DNA of 64,000 nucleotides from Leptospira stimsonii. GTDB lineage: Bacteria; Spirochaetota; Leptospiria; Leptospirales; Leptospiraceae. Below the pieces are notes generated by a model. The model saw only the letters and a list, made by a program, of their open reading frames with translations, was not told where the DNA came from and did no database searches. Shown here one piece after another: positions 25,498-34,290 of this stretch; position 1 is the first letter of the stretch, and each line of letters begins with the position of its first letter. Both the position numbers and the translations under genes were made by a program. The DNA lies in the NCBI RefSeq assembly GCF_003545875.1, contig NZ_QHCS01000010.1, positions 1-64,000 on the forward strand, given 5' to 3'.

Positions 25498-25929
25498 TTA
25501 GTTAAATGCTTCCATTGGTTCCCAATCCATAAGCTCAAATTCGATCTCTCTTCCGGAGAATTCATTATTATTTAACCCAAAACCGTCTGTATTCACAGCT
25601 CCCGTGAGAAGACCCACGCGATTTCCGGAAGTTTTGTCTATGACTAAAATATCATAGAGATCGTCTGCGTGTTCATCGCTATGAGTATCAATCACGACGA
25701 CTCCTTCAACCGGCGTTCTGAGAATATGAAATTCACCTGAAGCCGTTCCTTGCCAAGCAAGAGATTTTAATCCTCTTGGTTTTCTGTATCCGAGTGCTTG
25801 AATTCTTTCAACGTTATTGTTGACGTTCACTCGCAACGATTTCATGAAACCGACAGCTTGACCATTTATTTTAACGATCGCATCGTTACCTGTGAGAACA
25901 GCCGGGTTCGGCCGCGCACTCTTAGCCAT
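25498..25929 (-). CDS. Tail tube protein
   Basis: 143 residues. It has the layout of contractile-tail tube subunits: NDAIVKINGQAVGFMKSLRV, ALGYRKPRGLKSLAWQGTAS, then beta strands to REIEFELMDWEP. It lies 2 bp after the sheath gene stop, as in most myoviruses. It should polymerise inside the sheath. Confidence 0.75.
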   Translation of the reverse strand: MAKSARPNPAVLTGNDAIVKINGQAVGFMKSLRVNVNNNVERIQALGYRKPRGLKSLAWQGTASGEFHILRTPVEGVVVIDTHSDEHADDLYDILVIDKTSGNRVGLLTGAVNTDGFGLNNNEFSGREIEFELMDWEPMEAFN

Positions 25930-25931
25930 TT

Positions 25932-27740
25932 TTAACCTCCGTTATTCGTTCCGCGAATAACGTCCAAATTGACTAGAAAGAACATGTAGTTGATCGGGCT
26001 TACGATCTTGCCGTCTGGGAAAACGAAATACACGGCGTCACCGTCACGACGGATGTCGAACTTCTCGTCGAATGCAGGATCGCCGGTGTAGATGTTTCTT
26101 GTAAGCCAGCCGAATTGCGTAATATATACATTACGAAATCGTTGTGTTACTGCGGTACGGATGTCCGCGTCTGTAAGATTTGTTCCAAGTGCGTCGGGAT
26201 CAGTCGGGACTTCACCGATAAAGGTTACGTCGAGCCACTCTCTAAAATCTTTTACGAGTGCTAAGGCCGTGCAGACTGTCGATGCCTGATTTTTAATCAG
26301 GTTTTGCGCCTGATATGAGGTCAGGCCCATTTCGATTTTAAAAGCTCCGTTATTTGGCTTTCTTGTTACGACAAGTCCGCCTGCTCTTAGAATTTTTTTG
26401 ATTTGTGTTTTTGATAACTTTTCAGGCGCGTCTACGATATTTAGGTCTTTGTAGGTTGCGGTCTCTCTTACGTTTCCGGATGCTTTGATTGCGTTATGCA
26501 AAACCGAAAGCATCCAGCCTGGATAAGTTTTTAAGGTTATTTTATCAGCCGCGTAACGAGTGATCGGCGAAAATCCCAAAACCATGTATTCGGAATTGGT
26601 AGATTTAATATCGTCGATTCTTGCATCGACTGATTTTGTTAAGTCTAATCCGGCACCACCAAATCTTTCATCAGCTCCGTCGGGTGAATTCCCAAATGCA
26701 AGTTTATCCGCAAGATAGAGAACGACTGATTGTATTGAGGTGCAGACGTTAACGTAAAAGCCTTTGGAAACTTCCGTATCGAAAACATAATCGATAGCGT
26801 CGATATAGTCTTGTGCAGTCGCAATCCCTGTAGATCCACCGTTAAGATAGGTGAAAGACGCCATGTCTGCGAGAGGCTTTCTTTCTGGAGTTGCTACAAT
26901 TTGAGCAAGGCCGTTGCCTAAGAAGAAACTTTCCTGTTGAAAAAGTAAAGACCTCATCGTAACCGGAACTGCTTTTACATCCACAGCGTCGGTTAAAGAA
27001 AGATAGTCTAAGGTTGCTGTCTTTCGATCCGGTTGAGAAAGAAGTGAGATTTGATATCCAACACGACTCGAAACATACCCAACGAGTTCTCCAAGTGTTG
27101 GATAGTCTTTGATCGGAACGGTTAAGTTTACGGAACCATCAGTCGGTGCAGTTCCCGAAAGGGTTACACGAAGAGTGATTCCATCGAACGATAAAATTGC
27201 GTTTTGTCCATCGCCTAAATACTGAATTAGTAATTCGTTTGATTCTAATGGAGAAGATGTTCCGATTCCGTCACTATCTCCAATTTGGATAATAGTACCT
27301 CCGTTCGATACGCGGAACCGAATTTGATTTCCTCTCGGACCTGGAACGATTGCTTTTACTGAATTTGTAACTGTTGCAACAATCGTAGAGGCCGGTGCGC
27401 TCGCAGAAACGTTTGGGTTTATATTCAGTGCTTTGATAAGCTGGGGACCAGCCGTAAAACGAGAATCTTTTGAGGGAGAGAAAGCATTTGAAACGGCGTC
27501 TGCTAAATCACCGGAGAAGAATACGGATTTTGCTTCGTCTGCGCCACTGAATTCTAAAACCCGCTTCGAAGTTTCTAGATTCGAATCTCCGGTGTCGTAT
27601 CCGTTATCCGCCGATCCAATGAGTATGAGAGTATTTAGATCCGGAGAAATTCCTGTACTTTGTGCTTTCACTCGGAAAGCACCACGCGCACCCGGCTGAA
27701 TGTATCCGCGACCTAGGAATTCTACTTCCCTAGTTCCCAT
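25932..27740 (-). CDS. Contractile tail sheath protein
   Basis: 602 residues. The N terminus GYIQPGARGAFRVKAQSTG and the C-terminal QFGWLTRNIYTGDPAFDEKF, FVFPDGKIVSPINYMFF fit tail sheath subunits. The middle has KTYPGWMLSVLHN and GGLVVTRKPNNGAFKI, the usual domain III to IV region. It proves a contractile tail, so the phage has myovirus morphology. It overlaps the small upstream gene by 11 bp. Confidence 0.85.
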   Translation of the reverse strand: MGTREVEFLGRGYIQPGARGAFRVKAQSTGISPDLNTLILIGSADNGYDTGDSNLETSKRVLEFSGADEAKSVFFSGDLADAVSNAFSPSKDSRFTAGPQLIKALNINPNVSASAPASTIVATVTNSVKAIVPGPRGNQIRFRVSNGGTIIQIGDSDGIGTSSPLESNELLIQYLGDGQNAILSFDGITLRVTLSGTAPTDGSVNLTVPIKDYPTLGELVGYVSSRVGYQISLLSQPDRKTATLDYLSLTDAVDVKAVPVTMRSLLFQQESFFLGNGLAQIVATPERKPLADMASFTYLNGGSTGIATAQDYIDAIDYVFDTEVSKGFYVNVCTSIQSVVLYLADKLAFGNSPDGADERFGGAGLDLTKSVDARIDDIKSTNSEYMVLGFSPITRYAADKITLKTYPGWMLSVLHNAIKASGNVRETATYKDLNIVDAPEKLSKTQIKKILRAGGLVVTRKPNNGAFKIEMGLTSYQAQNLIKNQASTVCTALALVKDFREWLDVTFIGEVPTDPDALGTNLTDADIRTAVTQRFRNVYITQFGWLTRNIYTGDPAFDEKFDIRRDGDAVYFVFPDGKIVSPINYMFFLVNLDVIRGTNNGG

Positions 27741-27951
27741 GATTCACAGCCCTCCAAACATCCTCGAAGGAATTGTTTCCTTTAACTTTTAATTCACGGA
27801 AAAAGAATTCTCTGAAACGAGGAGTTATCGTTCTTCCAAGTTCTCTTTCTTTACCAAGGAGGAATTCTTGGGGGGATTGATTTGATTTAGTTTTAGTTAT
27901 TACTTTCGAATCAACTTTCCCTTTTAGCAAATTTGTCTCTTCTTCCATCAA
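27730..27951 (-). CDS. Small hypothetical neck-region protein
   Basis: 73 residues, charged and helical (QEFLLGKERELGRTITPRFR). No family recognised. It overlaps both neighbours (11 bp and 4 bp), so it belongs to the translationally coupled tail operon that starts at 28724. Confidence 0.5.
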   Translation of the reverse strand: MMEEETNLLKGKVDSKVITKTKSNQSPQEFLLGKERELGRTITPRFREFFFRELKVKGNNSFEDVWRAVNHGN

Positions 27952-28724
27952 GGCTGATCCTCTAACCCGAAGTGGCCTTCCAGTCGGGTTTTACTTCCGG
28001 ATAAAAATACATCGAAGGAGCGAATATCGGGAAAAAGGAATGAAGGCTTGGTTCGAAAAATTGACTTTGTTTGTACGAGCCTTACACGAATTTCAAATCC
28101 CCAGAATGGTTCTGCGAAATCGGCAGTACTTAAATTTGGTTCTGTATCTTCGGGAAGAAAAACTGTAAGTCCTGGATAAAGAACAGGAAGGTCATTTGCC
28201 ATGAGCATTGTCACCGCGAGTGAAGCGTCATAGATCCATTTGTTTGTGTTTCGACCAGCGTTACCCGTAGCGAAACCGCAAATGACTACCTCTGATTCAA
28301 CAGTGTATTGAAGTTGTTGGAAATTTTTCTTTCTGCTAAATTCATCTAGAAAAGATTTAGTCGGAAGACGTTTACTTTCTGGAAGTTCGGAAATCTCAGT
28401 TAAATATTTTCTAAAAGTTTCAGAGTTCTTAAAATGATGTTCATTTAATCCTAAAAATTGGGTATTTCGATCTGTCGTACATTCGATACCTACTTTCGGA
28501 AATTTTGAATTCGGACCAGTATTGGAAACTCCTTCTTGGTAAAGAGGATGACCATGTTCGATTGGAACATCTATGTTTCGAAGAGAAAGACCTGTGAGTG
28601 GTAAGGAGTTACGAAAATATTCTACAACTGTATCTTCCGGAGGAGCGGGATACGTGATTAGAATTGCTCCCCGATCGCGTCCGTCTTGTTGTCTTTGTTC
28701 CTCTTCCCGAAGACTTAAATCCAT
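27948..28724 (-). CDS. Putative tail terminator/neck protein
   Basis: 258 residues, first gene of the sheath-tube operon. The central part (SEVVICGFATGNAGRNTNKW, then DASLAVTMLMANDLPVLYPG, then FWGFEIRVRLVQTK) has the alternating pattern of neck or tail-completion proteins. The place between capsid and sheath fits a tail terminator. Function by position only. Confidence 0.45.
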   Translation of the reverse strand: MDLSLREEEQRQQDGRDRGAILITYPAPPEDTVVEYFRNSLPLTGLSLRNIDVPIEHGHPLYQEGVSNTGPNSKFPKVGIECTTDRNTQFLGLNEHHFKNSETFRKYLTEISELPESKRLPTKSFLDEFSRKKNFQQLQYTVESEVVICGFATGNAGRNTNKWIYDASLAVTMLMANDLPVLYPGLTVFLPEDTEPNLSTADFAEPFWGFEIRVRLVQTKSIFRTKPSFLFPDIRSFDVFLSGSKTRLEGHFGLEDQP

Positions 28725-28731
28725 TCACACA

Positions 28732-28758
28732 GATCATAGTGCAAATCGGATTATCGGT
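28732..28758 (-). promoter_or_regulatory. Phage late promoter, sheath-tube operon
   Basis: Minus strand ACCGAT, 14 nt, TATGAT, then 8 nt to the ATG at 28724. A second CCGAT lies inside the spacer at 28745-28749. This is the only one of the fourteen that lacks T before CCGAT. Confidence 0.6.
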
Positions 28759-29494
28759 TCTTTTTTCTACTGAGTAGTTCTAAAATCAGATTTTTGGTAT
28801 CGTATGCGACGGCTTGTTTTAGAGTTTTCGATTTTAATGCTGATTTTACATCTTCCTTGATACCTGCCAAAATTTTTTGTGCAGGGATCGCCGGTTGAAA
28901 GAAGTCGCGACTTTTTTCAGTTACTACAACGAATTTTACAAATGATCTTTGAACGGTTCCATTTTTGTATTTTTGTTCTCTTGCAAATACGTTTCCGTTA
29001 CCCGTCATTCCAGGATCTTGCCTGTATTTGTAACGGTTTCTTGTTACCAATTGCCCGTGTGCGTTTTCCTCTTTGTATGAACCGGTTTTAATCATCACGG
29101 AATTGATTGAATTATTTTTTGGACTTACAGGTGTTCCATTTTCATTCTTAGTAATCGGTACAATTACATAGGGTCCGTTTTCGCCCATCCTTGCACGACT
29201 TCCACTAAGGAGTGAAGGACGCATATCGTATCGGCCTCTACCTCTTTCGATGACTGCCATATAATTGTATTTTCCTTTATTCGGATGATATACTTGAAAT
29301 CCTCCGGGAATAGGTCGTATTAAAATACCTCCCCCTCCACCGGGTCGATTGGACATTGCCATTCTTCCCCACCAGCCAGGTTTCGCGGCGAGTGTGTTGT
29401 TCGTCCAAGCCTCTTGAGTTGCCTTTGCGATTCGATTTAAAACGAATTTTGTTTTTGGAAATTTTCCTTGTTCAAAGAGTTGTTCGTAGTTCAT
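28751..29494 (-). CDS. Putative neck/tail-completion protein
   Basis: 247 residues, basic. Gly-rich GWWGRMAMSNRPGGGGGILI is followed by PYVIVPI, RSFVKFVVVTEKSRDFFQPA and a C-terminal helix. This recalls minor virion proteins of the HK97 gp10 type, which also end FxxPA. It begins just 2 nt after a strong terminator that follows the capsid gene, and no late promoter is seen, so its mRNA probably comes from read-through. Confidence 0.45.
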   Translation of the reverse strand: MNYEQLFEQGKFPKTKFVLNRIAKATQEAWTNNTLAAKPGWWGRMAMSNRPGGGGGILIRPIPGGFQVYHPNKGKYNYMAVIERGRGRYDMRPSLLSGSRARMGENGPYVIVPITKNENGTPVSPKNNSINSVMIKTGSYKEENAHGQLVTRNRYKYRQDPGMTGNGNVFAREQKYKNGTVQRSFVKFVVVTEKSRDFFQPAIPAQKILAGIKEDVKSALKSKTLKQAVAYDTKNLILELLSRKKNR

Positions 29495-29496
29495 AC

Positions 29497-29525
29497 AAAA
29501 AAGGGGTAGAAGACTCTACCCCTTT
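29497..29525 (-). terminator. Terminator after the major capsid gene
   Basis: Minus strand AAAGGGGTAGA-GTCT-TCTACCCCTTT, an 11-bp perfect stem with a 4-nt loop, followed by U residues. It ends 2 nt before the ATG at 29494. It should end most capsid mRNA and lower expression of the neck gene behind it. Confidence 0.85.
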
Positions 29526-29560
29526 GATTTCATTTTCTGGGTTACGTTTTTTTTAAAACT

Positions 29561-31012
29561 TTAAAGTCTTACAGGAACGTTCGTAAAAACTCTAAACTTG
29601 TCTTCTGCTAAGATTTGAAGAACACTATAGTTTTCAACAATCCCAAGACGCGAACGTAAAGATCCACCAGCTCCATAAGGAAAAAGCGTTTTTGTATATC
29701 CAAGGAGTTCAGTCAGAACAAGAGTTCTTGTATCGTCACTTGCAGACTTAGAATTAAAATCTCCCAAAACCATTATCGTGGTTCCTGGCAGATCTTCGTT
29801 TAAATCTTGTACGATTGTAGTCGGTCCCGCTGTGTTTTTCTTTACTTCTCTCATATATCGGATCAGAGAAGAATTCGGTCCTGTTTCACGAAAGATCACA
29901 TATCTCGTTTCAGGAACACCACCCGTTCCCGGTGTGATCGTAAGTTCTGCGGCTCCGCCGTTAGGAATCGCGATACTTTGTTCGTTACACGCTTTGGACC
30001 AATGTCTCAAGTCTCCGGCAGATACTCTGTATTTGTAGGTTCCTACATACGATCCGGTAAAAAGTGAACCTGGAACAGAAGGCAAAGATGCGATCGAAAA
30101 CGAGGGTGTCGCAGGTGCATCCGTTTCACTTGTTGCCCCTTCCACCCATGTCCCGACCTGATCGTGTCTCATCGGGACGCCCCATTCATGACGATCGAGC
30201 CAAATGTCGTCATCGAACAGAATGATATTGTCTTTGGCGTTTGAATCCGCTACACCATGGACGATGTTAGAAAGCGAAGTGTTTCCAGGAGACTGGTTGT
30301 TATTTTGAATTACAATTGCACCGCCTACTCTATCATAATTTTGATCGTAGAGTGCTTTTGTAGCAGGGTGCATTTTTGCATAGTTCACCTGACCGAACTG
30401 TTTGGTTCTAACTTGTGAACTATAATATTTCATTTCGTCGACTGCGGGTAACGCACCTCGGCAATCGGTATAGAAATTCTTACCTAAAGATTTAACTTGT
30501 GTTTCAAATCCGTCTTGTTCGAGTTTATTAAGATCTTTTTTACCAAACCAAATCTTTCTCATTTGATTTTCCATTCCGCGACGAAGTGCCGCATTGGATT
30601 GAGTAAGCTCCGGATCTTGTGAGTTGTTTACGGTATCGACTACTTTGTTGAAAGAATATCCTTCCGCAATGTAGTTGATTTCGTTATACAATCGATCGAG
30701 TTGAGGATCTCTGAATGAAGGTTCGTCGGACTGTCCGATATAGGAAGAATTGTACCATCCTCCTCCGTGAGAACGATTTCGGTTGTATTCCACGATCACC
30801 TGGTTTGTGGTTCTTCTTGGAACTTCTTTTAAAAACTTAAAATCCTTGTCGGTCGATACGGTTGCGACAAATACCTTATCGAGTGACTGCATGGACAAAA
30901 CAGCACCCGATGAGTTAATATCCACGAAGGGAGTGGCACCGTTTAACGCCGTGTTTGCTTCGAACGCTTTCTTAATTTCGATCAACTGATCGAGCGTGTG
31001 AGGACCGGTCAT
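29561..31012 (-). CDS. Major capsid protein with inserted beta domain
   Basis: 483 residues. The order scaffold, capsid after a protease, the length, and segments such as NQMRKIWFGKK, AKDNIILFDDDIWLDRHEWG and GSLRSRLGIVENYSVLQILA support the HK97-fold capsid call. Residues about 305-405 (PGSLFTGSYVGTYKYRVSAG, then ELTITPGTGGVPETRYVIFR) look like an Ig- or fibronectin-like insertion exposed on the shell. It abuts the scaffold gene and is followed by a strong terminator. Confidence 0.7.
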   Translation of the reverse strand: MTGPHTLDQLIEIKKAFEANTALNGATPFVDINSSGAVLSMQSLDKVFVATVSTDKDFKFLKEVPRRTTNQVIVEYNRNRSHGGGWYNSSYIGQSDEPSFRDPQLDRLYNEINYIAEGYSFNKVVDTVNNSQDPELTQSNAALRRGMENQMRKIWFGKKDLNKLEQDGFETQVKSLGKNFYTDCRGALPAVDEMKYYSSQVRTKQFGQVNYAKMHPATKALYDQNYDRVGGAIVIQNNNQSPGNTSLSNIVHGVADSNAKDNIILFDDDIWLDRHEWGVPMRHDQVGTWVEGATSETDAPATPSFSIASLPSVPGSLFTGSYVGTYKYRVSAGDLRHWSKACNEQSIAIPNGGAAELTITPGTGGVPETRYVIFRETGPNSSLIRYMREVKKNTAGPTTIVQDLNEDLPGTTIMVLGDFNSKSASDDTRTLVLTELLGYTKTLFPYGAGGSLRSRLGIVENYSVLQILAEDKFRVFTNVPVRL

Positions 31013-31834
31013 TTATTTTTGAACCTCTTTGTATTCGTTTATGAATGCTTGAGCGCGGTCGGAAAGTTTCCAGGTAGACTCGAAAAACGCGATGTCTTCT
31101 AACTGGCAACGACCTGCTTCGATTCCTTTAATGATAAGATTTCCGATATGATCTCGGTCCTTACCCGTGATTTGCCCTCCTCCCTTCGTGGGATCATTTG
31201 TATTTTGAACTTTTGAAGTAACTGGGGTTTTCTCGGTTGCCGGACGATTTGCAAGCGCGCCGATTTCGGATTTGAGAGTTTGAACTTCTTTAGATAGCTG
31301 GGAATTATCTTCCGCCGTATCCAAAAGATGTTCGATTGCGGTCGCTAAAGTTTCTTGACCACTTTTTAAGACTTCTAGGGCGTTTTGAATTTCTGAGATA
31401 AATTCAAGGCGAGCTTTTTCGACTTCCTTCTCTTTCTCGGATTCTTCTTCTCTTTTTTTCTTTTTTTTGTCATTAACTTCTTTCTCATCATCTTTTTCAG
31501 ATTCACCTCCTTCTTCAGCTTCACCTTCTTTACTTTTCTTTTCGGAATCTACGAGTTCTGATTTTGCAATTTCGTTTCCGTCATTATCATCGAAATACGC
31601 ATCAATCACATCGTCTGCAAAAGAAGCGGCTTCTCCTTCCGAAATTCCTTGTGCAATCGCCCACTCTTTTACTTTATCTGTTTCAGGGACCACAGTTCCT
31701 GAATCAAGTAACGTAGTTACTTGCGAGGCTAAGGTTTGTATATCAGGAGCTTCTTCTCCGGTTAGTCCGTTTGATTTTGTTACGTGTTTTGATTTTAAAC
31801 GCTCCTTCAGACGATTGATCGCATCTTGTATCAT
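31013..31834 (-). CDS. Putative scaffold protein
   Basis: 273 residues, very highly charged (an acidic and Lys-rich stretch at about 95-150) with coiled-coil heptads, then a C-terminal helical part (GNLIIKGIEAGRCQLEDIAF). Composition and position between protease and capsid are those of a capsid scaffold that is cleaved and leaves the shell. It starts 4 bp after the protease stop. Confidence 0.65.
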   Translation of the reverse strand: MIQDAINRLKERLKSKHVTKSNGLTGEEAPDIQTLASQVTTLLDSGTVVPETDKVKEWAIAQGISEGEAASFADDVIDAYFDDNDGNEIAKSELVDSEKKSKEGEAEEGGESEKDDEKEVNDKKKKKREEESEKEKEVEKARLEFISEIQNALEVLKSGQETLATAIEHLLDTAEDNSQLSKEVQTLKSEIGALANRPATEKTPVTSKVQNTNDPTKGGGQITGKDRDHIGNLIIKGIEAGRCQLEDIAFFESTWKLSDRAQAFINEYKEVQK

Positions 31835-31837
31835 CGA

Positions 31838-32761
31838 TTATTCTCCACTCAGTTTTAGGAATATCGCGTCGGTGAGATTTTCTAAATCCTCGCCTTCGAT
31901 GCTGTATTCTGTTTGGAGAACCGAGCGAATCAGGGCAGACCGAAGTTCCATTCCTTGATTTCTAACACGATCGGAAATATCGGAAATGATGAGTTCGACA
32001 AAGCGGTCTTGCGCTTGCGGATCAGATTGAAAGAGTTTAGTTAAAAAGTTTAATTTACGTTCAATTCGTAAGAAGCGTTCAGCTTCGTAGGGTTCTAAAA
32101 ATTCAGTTTCATCCGTAGAGTTTGAAATTCCTTCTAAAAGACTCTTCTCGATATCTCGAAGAAAAATCGCACCCTTTATCAATTGAACGGAGGTATCAGG
32201 ATTGATTACTTCTTGAATGGGAGCAATTGCGCATTTTCTCAGAAGAATTTTGCGAATCGTTTTCCCTTGATAGTCTTGAGGTCGTGCAAAGCCGGAAACA
32301 GAAGCTCCCCAACCTTGAAATCCGGCTTGTAAACCTTTTCTGATCTCTTCTGCAAATTTGTTTCCAGGAAAAAGTCTTCCGAGAATATAGAGTCCGTCGT
32401 CTTTGATTCCATAGTGAGTCGGAAAATCTTCTTTTAGTCCGATTTGTTCGGGTGCACCAATGATCGCTTCCGCTTTTGATTTTTGTAATTCGACTAAGAG
32501 AGATCCAGTTAACTTCCCCTCTTTTTTTAGATCTCGAATCTCTTTATCAATATGGTCAGTTAAATGGTTAAAGTCGAAGTATCCTTGTGAGGTAAACTCC
32601 GAGCGCATTGATGGATCCGCGTAGGCAGATTTAAGAATGACTTCACCTTGTCTGTCTTCCCGTTCCGAAGATGCTTTAACAAGAATCTTGATAGCACCAG
32701 TCCGATCCTCCGGAGTGGCTTTCATTATTTGGAATGGGTGAAGAAATTGGGTCTCTGACAT
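31838..32761 (-). CDS. Putative prohead protease
   Basis: 307 residues. The N-terminal half shows KILVKASSEREDRQGEVILK, GYFDFNHLTDH (candidate catalytic His) and GFQGWGASVSGFA (candidate catalytic Ser), the order of HK97-type serine proteases. It would cut scaffold and capsid during maturation. The C-terminal 100 residues are helical and may act as part of the scaffold. First gene of the head operon, under a late promoter. Confidence 0.65.
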   Translation of the reverse strand: MSETQFLHPFQIMKATPEDRTGAIKILVKASSEREDRQGEVILKSAYADPSMRSEFTSQGYFDFNHLTDHIDKEIRDLKKEGKLTGSLLVELQKSKAEAIIGAPEQIGLKEDFPTHYGIKDDGLYILGRLFPGNKFAEEIRKGLQAGFQGWGASVSGFARPQDYQGKTIRKILLRKCAIAPIQEVINPDTSVQLIKGAIFLRDIEKSLLEGISNSTDETEFLEPYEAERFLRIERKLNFLTKLFQSDPQAQDRFVELIISDISDRVRNQGMELRSALIRSVLQTEYSIEGEDLENLTDAIFLKLSGE

Positions 32762-32767
32762 AGAGAC

Positions 32768-32794
32768 CCTTGTATTAGAAAATTAAAAATCGGA
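32768..32794 (-). promoter_or_regulatory. Phage late promoter, head operon
   Basis: Minus strand TCCGAT, 14 nt, TACAAG, then 7 nt to the ATG at 32761. The downstream box departs from consensus at its last base. A better TAATAC lies 3 nt upstream. Confidence 0.55.
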
Positions 32795-32885
32795 AGGAGA
32801 AATCTGAACTAAGTCAGATTTTTAACTTGAACTTAAAGGCTAATATTCATTGCTATATTGAATTCATTTATCTTCGGAGATCTAA

Positions 32886-33503
32886 ATGTTTAAGTATTAT
32901 TTGGTAATTCTTTCTTTGGTTTTTTCTTTCAATATGGTTCAGGGAGAATCGGAAAACTCGAGCGGGGAACAAACCTCGAAAGAAGAATTATATTTTTTAG
33001 AAGATAAATCAGTCCTATTCGATTTAATCGAAGATATAAGAAAGTTTCGGCATTTAAACTCTGACACAACTCTCCAAACCGAAACGAAAGTAAAATACTT
33101 AAAAGAAATGAGGAATCAAATAAATAATAAATTAAAAGGACGATTGATTCATTTTAAATGGGTAGAGTTAAAAGATGTTCGTCCAGTGGAAAAAATTCAA
33201 CTACGACCGGGTGAAAAATTAGGGATGTATCAATCTGAATATACAATTTCCGATCCGAATAATTTAGGTTTCGATGGATTTACCGTTAAAAATGAAGAGC
33301 CCAACCAAAATTCTATTGAAGGACAAATCCAAGTTCGAATTTCTAAATTTCATCCAAATAAAGAATCCGTTTTAAACCTAAAAAAACATAGTAAAGGAGA
33401 ATTGAGTGGTAAAATCCGTAAATTCATATACAGCGGCGGCCATTCTACTTATTACGATTCAGAAGGTGGTCCGTATGAAATTATAGTATTAGAGTTAGAG
33501 TAA
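32886..33503 (+). CDS. Secreted hypothetical protein, cargo candidate
   Basis: 205 residues with a signal peptide (MFKYYLVILSLVFSFNMVQG). The mature part is charged and beta-rich (LKGRLIHFKWVELKDVRPVE, then GQIQVRISKFHPNKE). No family recognised. It stands alone on the plus strand inside the minus-strand head module and has no late promoter, so it may be expressed in the lysogen. Confidence 0.6.
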   Translation: MFKYYLVILSLVFSFNMVQGESENSSGEQTSKEELYFLEDKSVLFDLIEDIRKFRHLNSDTTLQTETKVKYLKEMRNQINNKLKGRLIHFKWVELKDVRPVEKIQLRPGEKLGMYQSEYTISDPNNLGFDGFTVKNEEPNQNSIEGQIQVRISKFHPNKESVLNLKKHSKGELSGKIRKFIYSGGHSTYYDSEGGPYEIIVLELE

Positions 33504-33523
33504 TTTTATTTGATTTTAGGATA

Positions 33524-33739
33524 TTATTTTTTTGAAATAAAATCCCCGCGCAAAAATTTAAAGAGAACTCGCAGATAACAACAATTATACTCAATAAAAA
33601 GCCAGCCTTCTTCACCTACGGGAAATAGCAGAGGAATATAACGAAAAAAACCCGTGATAAACCATTCTCCGTTTTCCTGCCACCCATACATCGGGAATCC
33701 CATATAAAAGAGCTTTTTAATTTCTCTATTTGAATTCAA
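33524..33739 (-). CDS. Small hypothetical protein
   Basis: 71 residues from a TTG start preceded closely by AGGTGA. Hydrophobic and aromatic stretches (PMYGWQENGEWFITGFFRYI) alternate with charges. It converges on the secreted-protein gene. The call rests on an open frame in otherwise empty sequence, so it is uncertain. Confidence 0.35.
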   Translation of the reverse strand: MNSNREIKKLFYMGFPMYGWQENGEWFITGFFRYIPLLFPVGEEGWLFIEYNCCYLRVLFKFLRGDFISKK

Positions 33740-33836
33740 ATGTCACCTGAAAGAATGATAAAAGTTCTTGTTTTTCTAATATTGTCAAGTTTGAACTTTC
33801 GAATAAGAAAATATATGAATTTCAAATTATAATATC

Positions 33837-34226
33837 TTACGGATCGGATATCAAAAGATAGACCTGCAGTTTTCCCACAGAACACCCATTTGGACTCCAA
33901 TAGACTCGGGCCTGCGTAAGTGCAGAAATGGTTTCAAATATAAAACCTAAAAATATTCCGGGAACCGAAAGATCAGTGCCTCCATTATCTAGCCATTTGT
34001 CTGATATAATTGAGTCCCCCACAGTTAAGTTTGGAGTTCCGTTAAAAGGGAGCAAAACTCTTACAAACACTTGAACTACGATTGAATTAACTTGTAAAAT
34101 ATCTCCTAAGTTTATCGTGCCGGCCGCGTTAGAAAAATCGAGTTCGGCTTCTGCCACGTTCAACTTTTTCAATCGGTTATCCTCCGGAAAATCATCAAAT
34201 GTAAATGGACCAAGGAAAGTTGGCAT
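33837..34226 (-). CDS. Hypothetical phage virion protein
   Basis: 129 residues, beta-rich (ILQVNSIVVQVFVRVLLPFN, then VYWSPNGCSVGKLQVYLLIS), with the size of a head decoration or fibre-associated protein. It has its own late promoter and is a single-gene unit. No family recognised. Confidence 0.5.
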   Translation of the reverse strand: MPTFLGPFTFDDFPEDNRLKKLNVAEAELDFSNAAGTINLGDILQVNSIVVQVFVRVLLPFNGTPNLTVGDSIISDKWLDNGGTDLSVPGIFLGFIFETISALTQARVYWSPNGCSVGKLQVYLLISDP

Positions 34227-34232
34227 CGAATT

Positions 34233-34259
34233 AAATTTAAGATGGTTATTTAAATCGGA
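34233..34259 (-). promoter_or_regulatory. Phage late promoter, small virion gene
   Basis: Minus strand TCCGAT, 14 nt, TAAATT, then 7 nt (TAATTCG) to the ATG at 34226. No Shine-Dalgarno, so the mRNA should be leaderless. Confidence 0.7.
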
Positions 34260-34290
34260 GAAAAGGAATCTAGTTTTCGGATCGATTACT

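Noticed and set aside
31467..31958. Plus-strand 163-residue Ser-rich frame
   Set aside because: It is the antisense of the scaffold gene, whose charged composition gives Ser/Phe-rich antisense frames.
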